From the NCBI GenBank assembly GCA_018389105.1, contig JACATO010000921.1, positions 343,501 to 407,500 on the forward strand: a DNA stretch of 64,000 nucleotides. The letters are read 5' to 3'. Position numbers and translations under genes: made by a program. Positions 37,881 to 50,000 of the stretch are shown here, in pieces (the stretch's first letter is position 1; every line of letters begins with the position of its first letter). The DNA is from Nautilus pompilius (Eukaryota > Mollusca > Cephalopoda > Nautilida > Nautilidae). The notes beneath the pieces are model-generated. The model was given only the letters and a program-made list of their open reading frames with translations. It was not told the DNA's origin and searched no databases.

Positions 37881-40039
37881 GGCTTATTGTCGTGTATTAA
37901 AAGGTCAATGAAACTTCATTCTGTGATTAGAATAAGCTGCATTTTGATCATAATCGACACTAACACTAAGTGCATTCATCAACTGGAGACTATCATACTG
38001 AAAGACATTAAGATATAGCCTGCTGCCTTTGAGTCTCCAGCATTATTATTATGGTCAAAATATAATTGTTGAATTAGTGTTTAAGTGACATGTAGACATG
38101 TTCCATTTTGAGGAAGTGTGTTGTAGCTGAATTAATATAATAAATTCACCCTAGCTAGCAAAACTAGAACGTCTTCCACGTTCTTTCTTTTTTTCTCTTA
38201 TTCACCGACTCAAATAATGCACACTCATTGCGTTCTTACCAGAGACCGAGAATTTATACACATGACATTCCCGATATTATATTTCACTTCTTTAACCACT
38301 CAGGCCACTATAATGAGTGACAACAAATAGAAAGCTTATCGTACCAGAGCATCCGTAACTGAAGACAAAGCTAGAATGTTGTTTTGACTGACAACACTAG
38401 AGAATCTACTTTACCAGAGTATCTGCAACAGAAAAAAATAACTGGGATGAAAATGTAAGTAACAAAACTACAAAGAACCTACATTACTAAAAACATTAAA
38501 AGCTATAGGGTGAGAAATTTGAATACATAGAATAAATTCAAGCAAAGGGGAAAAGGAACAGAAAGAAACCACACATTCCATCATGATATACCAGCATAGA
38601 GCACCACTACTGTGCTATACCCAGCTGCTCTAATTAAGTAGAAAGAAAAATTCCTTAGCATTTCCTCCAAAGAAAATGGAACTGTACTGGAGAAGAAACA
38701 ATAATACCTTCTAAAGCTGAGAGGTACATATATAATATTTATTTACTTTAAAAGATCCATCCACATATTTTTTCAAATCAAATCCCTGGTGTTTGAATAC
38801 ACACAAGAGCCACATTTAAGATACCAAATTGTTCTAAATTTTCTTAGTACAAACCTGTTCTAAGCTTACATCTGATCTCCTTGCCGTACTAATATAATAA
38901 GGCTGAATATAAACAATGATATATCTTTATTCAAGGTCAATTCTTTTTTTATTTAGTTATAAGAAAACTTTGGATTAAATATATAAAGTGGCAAAACTAC
39001 CCAATCTGACACTTATCATTTGAACAGGATTATCCGCAAACATTTTAGCATCTTTAATGCTACCAAGATGTTTTTGATCATCTGCAGCATCAGGTAATTG
39101 ACCTCACACATGACAAATCCTTTTAGCACTTACCTTGAAGGTGTAAAATGGTTAGGAAGCAAATAAAACATAAGAAATTTTAAAACATTTCCTTGAAATA
39201 TTTTTTGCAATTTGGGAATGCAAAATTTAAATGGAATAAAAAACTATCATATATTTTAGTTGGTAGTTCACAAAACACCAACTTTCTGCTTTCATACATC
39301 TCAATTCAACATAACTAGCTAGACATGAACCATAACATTGGATATCCTGCAACTATGATTTTCTTCATTTATGGAGAAATATTCTATCTTTTTTTATTTG
39401 CAACAATCAGTTTATGATAACAATTTTAACCATTTTTTTTGTTTTATTTTTGTAGATTTTTTGTTTTCCAATTTCTGTTATCATTTATCTCATATACAAA
39501 TGAACTTCCATGTTTCATATTAAGCTATAGAAATGGAAAAATACATTGTTTCAACAAAAAACTACTAAAATTTTGAGTAAACTGAATTCATGACCAGTAC
39601 TGCAAGTAAACAGCAAGCAGTCAGGTGAATGACATAAAGAAAACTCAAATAAGAATAAATTTCCAACAGAACCACTGACATTTCAACTATTATTACTATA
39701 ACCATCACTTTTCTTATTTGCCTTTTCCTTCTTTTTCTCCAATCTTACTTTGTTCTTCTTTCTTTTCAAATAAGTTCCCATCTGTCAGTACTGGAAATAA
39801 CAACAGGTTATACAAGGTACAGTTTATGTTAACCTATATGTTATGTAAGGATTGAAATGTTTCTTCTGTTACATCACACTTACACAAAACATACTGATCC
39901 TAATTCAAAATCTCGAAGATTATCTGCAGCTTCAGTGTAGAATTTTTTTCCTTTTTCTGTGTTACTACAAAAAGAAAAGGTTTTACTTGACAAAATATTA
40001 AAGGAACACAGAAATCCCTTGATAAAGAAACTTCATTTA
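37881..40039. other. Region downstream of GPAA1, no confident gene
   Basis: No feature is supported with confidence. Two minus-strand segments (39884-39964 and about 39716-39792) have splice-like borders and readable frames and are discussed as a finding. The rest is AT-rich without recognised repeats. Confidence 0.3.
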
Positions 40040-40445
40040 CTCTGTAACTAAAATCAGATTTTCTATTAACTATATTATCAAGTTCAAGGAAATTTCAGGA
40101 AATTTAAATTTTCAATACTTCTCAAACATGTAAGGTTGGCACTGTAACTCTTCTATCAATAAGATAACAAAATTCTGTGCATGTTACATGTTACAGTTGT
40201 AGTATAGCATTTGGTTGTCATTATTGTGTAGGATGATGGGATTTATAGATGCACAAGTCTATTCTTGTATTGTCACTTAGAAAAGAAACCCAGAAATATA
40301 AGATGGCAGTGTCTGAAGTATTCATATAAGGATATTTTACTTTTTTTCTTATATGCATATAATAATCTGTGTTTTAGCAGTGAAACTAAATTATAAATAG
40401 AAGTGATATGAAGATATTAACAGTGTGGATTTTGTTGTTCTTTTG
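40040..40445 (+). repeat. Unnamed ~400-bp dispersed repeat, copy 1
   Basis: It shares ordered blocks with 56880-57240 and 60180-60540: 'tatcaagttcaaggaaattt...ttttcaatacttctcaaac', then a 'catttggttgtca' block, an 'atataagatggcagtgtctg' block and a 'tcttatatgcatataataatctg' block. There is no open frame. It lies just downstream of the GPAA1 stop codon. Confidence 0.65.
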
Positions 40446-40748
40446 ATTATTTGGTTTCCAAACTTGCGAAATTCTATAGTAATGAAAATGTTTTGCCTTA
40501 TTTTTCTACATATTTGAGAATTAATATTGTAATGAATAAAGCCACAGACATTATAAATAGACTGTCGTGTCTGACTGACTAGAATTCATGAGCAGATTTA
40601 CTTTCAGTGATCCTAGTTTACCCACAAAGCTTGGAATGGCCATAAACACTAAATGCAGCAGTAATTTTCAACCAGTGAACAGATGAGAATCCAGTTAGCA
40701 AAAAACAAAACAAAATTATGTGAAATGATTGACAATTACACAATCATT

Positions 40749-41013
40749 TTACTCGCATCGAGAAATCCCCCATAGCATGATCCAGTTGGGAAAGATGGCA
40801 AAACAAAACACTGAATAAGTCCAGCTGGATAGGAGATTGTTATTAAGAATGCTGAGCAGAATTCCCTCCTTCAGTGCATTCCACGAGGCTGCAAACAGGT
40901 CCCAACTTGTCTTGTGCCACTGTTCATCCAGCACAGTAATCATGACAGCCAGATATATGAGGACAGGTGGTGATACCAATAACAAGAGCACTGACTGGCC
41001 AAAGTAAAGCCAT
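40749..41013 (-). CDS. GPAA1: GPAA1 coding exon 12 with stop
   Basis: It encodes residues 580-667 and the TAA stop at 40751-40749. It has two membrane segments, with '[17 protein letters not shown]' between them and '[10 protein letters not shown]' near the end, matching the vertebrate C-terminus. The acceptor is GTTTCAG. Confidence 0.95.
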
Positions 41014-44000
41014 CTGAAACATCCAAACAACAAAATAAAAAAAAATGTAATTCTCAACAAGGTTCATACAGTAGGTGAACACTGATCAGGTTGTCAGCCT
41101 TCATCCACAAGAAATCATGCTGGAGGTGTATCACCTATCAGCAAATTGTATTTTCAGTGCTTCATCTCTCCTTATACATACCATGGCAATAGATACAACA
41201 GAAATAATAAATTATTTGATTCCTTGTCATAAGTAAAATGTATTGGGGGCTTCGTGTAAGTCATGCTGTCTTCCTGCTTGTTTGTGGTAAGCAGACTAAG
41301 CCAAAAAGACAAATGCAACGCTGAAAATGTTTTGTAAATATTGATTGTTAAATGATTCCAGTTTTTTTTAAAAAGATAGCTACACCAGAATATGTACAAA
41401 CTAATAATAATAAAGAAAAAATATTGGCATAATCAAAAATTCCTATTATTATTCCAAATGTAGCCATTTTTGCGAAATATTTCTGCTTAGCAAAATGGCT
41501 TTCACCATCAGTACATGTAGATTTGTGATGTGAGTGAATTTAATTTATTTATAATTATTTTATTTTGGTTTCTTTCTTTTTCTTTTCTTTTGTTGCCAGC
41601 ATGAAATCTCCACATGATACATTAAAAGGGTACTTTTGATGTCAGCTGCCAGCCTAAGCTTCTTTGTCTTCTGACACAATAAGCTTTTTGTTGTCCTGAT
41701 TTTATTCTCTATCATAAAGAAAAAAGAAAAGAAAAATATTGTTTTTTTTAGTGGCAGAGTGTAGAAGTAGGGAGACTCCTACCTATTTTTTACTGGCTGC
41801 ACCACCACAGACACTGGAATCATAGCCATGGCAAGAAAGAAGGCTAAGCAGATGTTTATCAAGGATATTGAGAACAGAGTCAGGCACTGGAAGAGAAGAG
41901 CTACACATTTCAACAGTGGCCAGTCCACTTGAAAACCCATGTCAGGATCAGCTGATTTTCTACGAAGAAAACAAAACAAGAATAAAGCATGCAGCTATTG
42001 TCTTTTTTTTTGTCAACACACTAATCTCAACATTTACACCTGCTAGTAATGGGAATTTCAACATCAAATGACTGTAGCTAGGTGTTCACGTCTATCCTGT
42101 AAGTACAAACAACTCTGACGTATCACATATTCCAGAATCACATAAATTAACCTTTTACTTGCCTTAGTACTAATACTTATCCACATACAATGATCTCTCA
42201 AGTAACCTTGTTGGTACAAGAAAGGTTAGTGCAAACAGGGATAAAACAAAATTTCCATTTTACCATAGGCTAAATAAAATTAAGAACTCCGTACTTCTTA
42301 CATTGGTACTTTTATTCCCTTTTTAAGGACCACGCTTAACTAATTAATAATAACCCATGGTTAGTATCAAGCACAAATAAACTAATCAAAGTAATAGTAA
42401 CAACTACAGCTTTTTTCTGCCATCCATTCCTCTCTGCTTAGAGTCATAAAGGCTTCTGTTTCTAGAAAACTAACAATACACACCTCATATTTTCTTCATT
42501 TAACAGCTCCAACCCACATGCTATTATCAAATTTTTTTAATAATTAAAAAAAATGAAAATTACAAAATGTATATTATTATTTATGTATTTTTCTTTTTAA
42601 AATTTTCCTGCTACTACTTTTGAATGCATATAAATAACTGACAGAAAACCTTTTTAACCAGGTTACGTTGGTTGTGTTTGTAAAGAATTGCTTCCATGTC
42701 TGTGTACAAGCAGGCTAAATATGCAAACTTCAGAAGGGAAGAACCTACTATAACTCTTCTACTGAAAGACCATGGCATTAGTTTGACACCAAATAAGCCT
42801 CAGATACAGCCAGACCTAAACAGCAGCAGCTGTCATGACAAGTGAGCACACTACAAACTATGTTATGCCATGAAGAGTTCATAAATTATGATAAGAACAT
42901 ATTAAGGAGAAAAAATACAGCTAATTATAAAGTTTATAATATTTTTCAATTTTAGAGACCTAGTATTTGTCAAGTACAAGCTATCATTACTCTACTTCCA
43001 GTTAATCAACCAAATAGTTAAAAAAAAAATAGAATAGATATCTTTGTCTGTGATCATCACTGTCTACAATTGTAGACATACCTTTTGAGGTTGTGTAGTA
43101 GCATAATTACCACTAACAAGCCCCTTGTAGAAGCTGACAGTTCCATTAACAGGTATGTCAAGAGGAGATATTTTAATTATGAAGAAATATGATGTAACAT
43201 TATCTTGTGAATCAGGTTTGATGCCAATTCAAAATCTGACCAAATACCTGAAATGCTGTGATGATTTGTCAGAAAATTTATTATTCTGGAACCAGAATAA
43301 ATTCTAATATTAAGGAGAATAAGATGGCTTTTCTTTAAAATTGTAATTACAGTAAAACTGTGGTAATGCGAACCCTGGATTACAAGAACTTTGGGTTAAT
43401 ACGAAGCGATTGCCTTCTTCTCTTCTTTTTTCCCATTTGTTTTTAACAATAATCACACGGGCTACCACTAACTCTCTTTATACGAACACATGTCTTAATG
43501 CGAACCACTTTTGCATCTAATCGAGCATTTTGGTATGGCCTATTGCGAAGTAGAAAATGAGGTCACTCTTATTCAATACCAAATATTGCAGTATAACATT
43601 TTATTTACCAATAAAATACAAGCAAATTCACTTTTTATTATAAACGAAATATAATTAAAATGTTATCACAGAAATTTAAACACGTGACCTTATTTAGCAT
43701 TGCAGAGAAGTCGTGTCCTTGCCGCTTCAGGTCATGCAGAATGCAATTTTTTACCGAGGCTCCACATACTGGCCTATATTTAAGGGGGTTCATGTGATTG
43801 TGATTTATGGAAGTTTTCATTTTAAGAATGGCTACCAAACGTAAGCAGTCAATTTCCTTGGAAACCAAGTACGCTGCTATCCAGCTGGTTGAGGAGGGCA
43901 AGAGGAGCAAATCCCAGATAGCAAAGCAGTTCGGAGTGGCATTGAATACACTTTCAACATGGCTCTCCAAGAGCGGGGAGTACAAAGTGGCATACAAACA

Positions 44001-47000
44001 ACAGAAATTTGATTCTAAACGTAAGAGATTAAGGAAAGCTGAGTATGAAGACGTGGAGGAGGCTCTCAACCTATGGCTGAGAACCGCTCTGTCCAGTAAC
44101 TTCTCCATCTCTGGACCTGTTCTCCAGGAGAAGGCCATGCAGCTTGCAGAAGAAATGGGACATTCCGAATTCTGCTGCAGCAATGGATGGCTGGACCGCT
44201 TCAAAGCGAGGAAGGGACTTAGATACCGCTGTATCAAGGGAGAGGCTAAGTCCGTAATCCCTGAGGTTCTGGATGCTTGGAAGTCAACCCTACTTCCCAA
44301 ACTCCTCAAGGAATACAGTCCTGACTGCATTTACAATGCAGACGAGACTGGGCTCTTCTATAAGCTGCAGTCGAACAAAACCTTCGCGTACAAGGATGAA
44401 GACGGTCGTGGAGGCAAGCTGTCCAAGACAAGGGTCACCCTCCTGCTGGCAGCCAACATGATAGGATCAGACAAGCTGAGGCCTCTGGTGATAAACAAGA
44501 GCATCGGGCCCCACATCTTCAGCCATAACAAAATAAATGCAGCCAATCTCGAGGTGGACTGGGAGGCCAACAGCAACGCGTGGATGACCAGTGACATCTT
44601 TACTCGCTGGTTAATGAAGCTCGACAGTCGATTCCATCGAGAGAAGAAAAAGGTGGCATTAGTGGTAGACAATTGTTCGGCATATAGCATCCAAGCACCG
44701 CTTAAGGCTATTAAGTTGGTGTACTTGCCACCTAACACCACATCTGTCACCCAGCCCATGGACCAAGGAATCATAGCCAACTTTAAGCACTACTACAGGA
44801 AATACTTCGTGACCAAATGCTTGTTGCCAGCTTGCGAGGAGGAGGAGCCTAAGTGGACAGTTCTCCAGGCCATTGGTGGCATCACATGTGCTTTGAGCAA
44901 CGTTAAGCCACATACAATCGCCAAATCATTCTCACATTGTGGCTTCAAGAGTGAAACTCCCATTCCCACTCCCGAGGACGAAGATGATGACTTGCCTGTT
45001 GCAGAGCTGCTGAGGCGGGAGAGGCAACTGCAAGTCTCACCAGAAGAAGCGGAGGCATACGCAACAGTGGATGACAACCTCCTTACCTCAGCTCCCTTCT
45101 CGGTTGAAGACATTGCTCAGACAGTAATGAACAGACAAGAAATTGATGTCGAGGAAGAAGACGAGCCTGAGGTGTCCCTTGAGCCACCACCGACCTACCG
45201 CCAAGCAGCAGATGCATTGTGGACTCTGAAGCTTTTCATGTGGGCAGGCGAAGAAAATCCACCCAGCATTAGCGAACACCTTAACAGCCTTGAAAAATGG
45301 ATGGACAAGAAGCACTCCTCTTGCCTTAAGCAGAAGACTATTACTGACTTCTTTGTATAATTTTAACTTGTTTGTTATACAGTATAAGAAATTATTGTTC
45401 CTTACTTCAAATAAAGGTTATAAATCCATTTGTATTTTTTTTATTACATTCTTTCTTAAATTTTGCCTCAACAAGAGTCTCAGTTCACATAAATTTTTAT
45501 TTTTTGTTTTATACTTCGCAAAAATAAAAATAATTTACAAAAATAATACTTCAATTAGCAATATATGAATGTTATAAACAAAATATCCACAATTAGAGAA
45601 AAAACATAGCGATTTTTATGCAACGCGGTTTATGCGAACCTCCGCTTAATGTGAAGTGAGAGGCTTCTTCTCTTGAACTTCGCATTACCGCGGTTCTACT
45701 GTATTAGATTATCATTATTTGCGTCTTCTTCATATGAAAGCTCTAGTGTCACCAATACTAATTCAAAAAATATGGACAGATTACATTTACTGATATTTCC
45801 ATGAAAATGGCCCTGCCAGCATGTTGTTACCAAACAAAATTGATCAGTAATGCAAGAAAAAATCATATAAAACAGAACAACAATAAATTAAATTGCAAGA
45901 ATTAAAAAAACAAGTTTGCATGAAATGATACAATTCAGAAAAAAACAGTTAAAGATACATGTTCTAGTGAGAAGTGTCAGCTTACTTGTTTACAAATCGT
46001 GGGAAAAACATGCAAGCACAAAACAAGGCTAGCAGGCCGAAAGTGACAGCTTCATCTGTATGGATCCTGAGGTGCTGTGATTGACGGCTAAAGATGTCAG
46101 GTGAGTAGTAAGCCAGAAGACCCATAAGAACACTGAGCAAGATAACAGGGAGAATGGTGATCACATCCATCGTTTTCATGATGTACTGCAAGTGGAAGGT
46201 GAATTGTTCAGAGATTAGATAACATAAGCAGGTAATGTGGCAACAGAAATTAAATGGGCATGGCCTATAAGTAAAATGTTCTGATTATAAAATCTGGTTT
46301 ATTCATAAAATTGAACTAAAGTACAATTGAAAATAAGAGCATCATCTATTGGCATTCTCACATATAGATTCATTCACATTAGGCTGTTTCATTAATTATA
46401 AACTCAAATATAAAGTAATAAAAATAATTAAAATGATTTTTAAAACAAAGATAGCATGCAATTTGTATACTAAATCCAAATACAAGTTATATTCTTTTGC
46501 AAAGTCACACGATCCTAATGACTTGTTGTGTATAAATTATTTTTAATGTGAAAAAAATTGAAATAAGCTGTAGCTGTTCTAAATGAAAAAATAATAATTT
46601 TCTCCAAAAATGATTGAAATAGTGAAGAAAATTCCAATATTGTAGTATCTGTTAATAAGTGTGATAATTAGATGTGCAGATCTCTAAAGATTAATAATAT
46701 TTTTAGCAATTTAATCAAGCTAAGTAAACTGAGAGTTTGCTTGTATTAATATTACTATTATCTTTTAGACTAAATAGCAGACACTGGGTCTGTGAAATTT
46801 TTTTGGCAGATAAAAAATGTTTTGCTAACAAGAAAACAGCAATTTGATTTTTTCATTAATATGGATGACATTTTCTAAGATCAGCTAGTACTTAATTTGA
46901 TATGGCTGTTTTGAATTCAAACTAGTCTAGTTCAGCCAGAGATAAGTCAAATCATCATGTAGGCCAAAGTCATAATGTTAAGACAGAAAAGGTATCAACC

Positions 47001-50000
47001 TGTAAACCAAAAATACAGTATTTTGTTGTAAGGACCAATGTACTATGGATGTTCTAATGAAACCCAGCTTAAATAGCACCATCATAATGTTGAACGTCTG
47101 ATATAGTGAATTCTTTTTATCATAAAATAATAAATAAATAGAATAGTATAAGACCCAAATAAGAATAAACCTTCATATAAACAAGCATAGACAAATCTAG
47201 CTGTCTAGATTAACCAAAAAAAAAACAAAAATAGCTAAATGATAGTAAAATACACAATATTTCAACTAGTACGGGATACTTCTTTGGTAAGAAAAGGCCA
47301 TTATCCTATAATTAAAAGAATGAAGTGTAAACTCTTTTACATGTTTAAGCCATCAACATTTTATATAGTCAAACTTTAAATTTAACTCTAAAAATATCAA
47401 TGAAGCATTTATAAGTAATAACAATATACTTCACTGAAAAGACTGAAAGTAGAGTTTGTGATTACCTTTGGAGGAGATGGTGAACTTGATATACAAGACT
47501 ATGACAATGTTTGTACAGTGTGGGGGGGGGGGATTTTTCTTGGAAGTATGGATGTACATTCCTAAGATTTTACATTATTATATTCCCAAGGACAATCAAA
47601 AGTACAGATAATTTTTTCAAAACAATTTTATACATTTTGGTGTTTGTACAAACAGTAAACCATTTGTATAATTTTGTACAACCCTTATCTAGCAATCTTG
47701 CATTTTAAAAAAAGATGAAAAGTGAGAATAAAGCCTTGTGTGTTTACAAAGGAAAATGGAAGCTGCATGTCAGATTATTTAGCATTTAGTGCAGATTAAG
47801 AACAGAACCTGTTCGCCTTCTTTGCTGATCAGTAGGTCTGTAGCACTTTTGTTCTGTTCCACCCGATCATTCTCATCTTTTTGCTCTTCCTTACCATCGT
47901 TGCTGCCTTTCTTGTTGTTGGTCTTCGTTTTACAATCATCTCCAATCCATACTGCAATGGCCTGACCAGCAGTCAAGAATCAAAAGTACTAGAACAGTTT
48001 TCACATAACTCCAAAAAATAAAAAATAGAAAAAGCATAGTTGTGCAAAACAGATATTGGATTCTGACATAATCCAATAGACAAAAAAAACGACATAAATG
48101 TGGGCTGACTAATTTGTAAATCCAACCAAAGACAGTAGCACTTAGCACAAAACTGCTAACTAACTTGTCATTGTGCATTTTATGTTATAAGTCAGAGAGG
48201 CAAAGAAGTTTACAGTACATACAGAAGTCCTTTACCAGTCACCACACCAAAAAAATGACTCAGCGTACATTTAAATACATTTAAGGCCATATAATTCCAA
48301 CAATTCTCCTAGCAAAGCATTATGCAACTCTACAACACACTGGCTGAAGCAAAGATTTCATAACATTTAATCAACTTTTGTTTGTAAAATCCAACCACTC
48401 ATTTATGCTATCACTGTTGTGTGCATCTCAAAGTGTCTGGTGAATGAGTCCCACTGAAAAAGAACCATTCTTACATAAAATAAAAAGTAGGATATCTTGA
48501 GGAGTCCTGCCGCCACCAGCAAACCAAATGGTGGCATGTAAAGTCCAATAGAAATGTAGCTATCTGTAGCTGGAAGAATGTAGAAAAAAAAGGACTGGTG
48601 GAATCTCTCCAGTAGGTTGTTAAGACTGCGGAAAATCCCTTCAATTATTCTGAAAATATGCAATGGATTGAAACAAAATACAATTTTTAGATATTTCTGA
48701 AACTAGTGTAAACAAATGGGAGTGGCAGTAAAAAGAATATGACAATGACAAAACTGGATACTCCAGAACCTAAGATCTGATATTCATCTGGCAATATTTA
48801 CTTAAGACCACATACTGGTCTGTCTGCCTGTTTTTCCCCTTGACTATAATAAAATAAATAAATAAAAACAATAAGGTTATATATGCTTTCTTGGTGTTGC
48901 ACAATGCTAAGTAATAACAGTAAAAAGTGCCCCAAGTTTAACTCATCAAGATTTCACTTGTAACAATACAAGCAAAATAAAATAAATTTGTTTTGATAAA
49001 GCTAAAGATCTTTATGAGTGAAAGCTAGGTGATTGTAACATTTCTTCTTGCCAAAAAAAAAAAGTTTTCATAAAATCTTTATATGGGAAGAGTGTCTATA
49101 TGTACAGTAGGCTCCATGACTATTAGATCAAGAGTGTTTTTGTAGTATGTCCCAGAAAATTACACAAATAATGTATATCGTGTTTGACTAAGGAAAAATT
49201 ATAGTGTTGAAATATAAACTGCAATATATTATAATTAACATAATATAAAATCTGGAGAAAATAACATTCTAGTTTCACTAAATATGGGGCAGTTTTGTAT
49301 TTTTTGCATATTTTCATTGAAGCTGTGTTAGGATATTCAGTAATTTCACTTTTCGTCTAGATTACTCTTTGAGTCACACTATTTAATAATATGCATAGAT
49401 CAAGCAATAATCTCCCCACTTATGGAGTGATTGGTGCACAGTATGAGACCCCCCCCCCCTCAATAACATCAATCTTCTCACATATACCTAACATTGTTAT
49501 AAAAGGACCAAATCAGTTTATTGGGAAAGAGAGATGGCCAAGTTACTGTAATAACACTGAGAAATGAGAGTTGGACCATTACAGATAGCAGTAGGAAACT
49601 GAAAGTCACTCAATAAAATGCATTCATTTTTGAAGAAGACCCAGATTGGTAGAATTTCCAACAGAAAGGGACACTGCCATAAGATAGTAACTACTGCTAC
49701 CCAAGACAAATTTTATTAGGATCACATCTCTTTGCAACAGATGTTTGAATGACCCAGAGATAGTTTAAACCATAAATTCAAAGAATCAGACATTGCCTAA
49801 AAGATGTTGATACCAGTGGTTATGTGGCAGTTTTAAAACTACTCATCCATCACGAAAACAATAGGAGTAAGGCATAAGCAAAGGGATGTGTTCAGAAAAT
49901 CAAAGAAAAATGGCAGATCTTGTGGGTCAATGAATCAAAGTTTGAACTTTTTGGTTGTAAATGTTGTGTCAACATAGTTTGCTAATATCACAAAAATTCA

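Noticed and set aside
43638..45315. Minus-strand open frames opposite the intact Tigger gene, including a 230-residue one
   Set aside because: They are shadows of the transposase frame with no recognisable domains.
47522..47532. Run of 11 G (and a C run near 49449-49458) as possible regulatory structure
   Set aside because: A simple homopolymer in an intron with no further G-tracts nearby; length may also be a sequencing artefact.
48403..48474. Extension of the exon 8 open frame to a stop at 48403
   Set aside because: A good GTAAGA donor precedes it, and the conserved protein continues in exon 9, so the extension is intronic.
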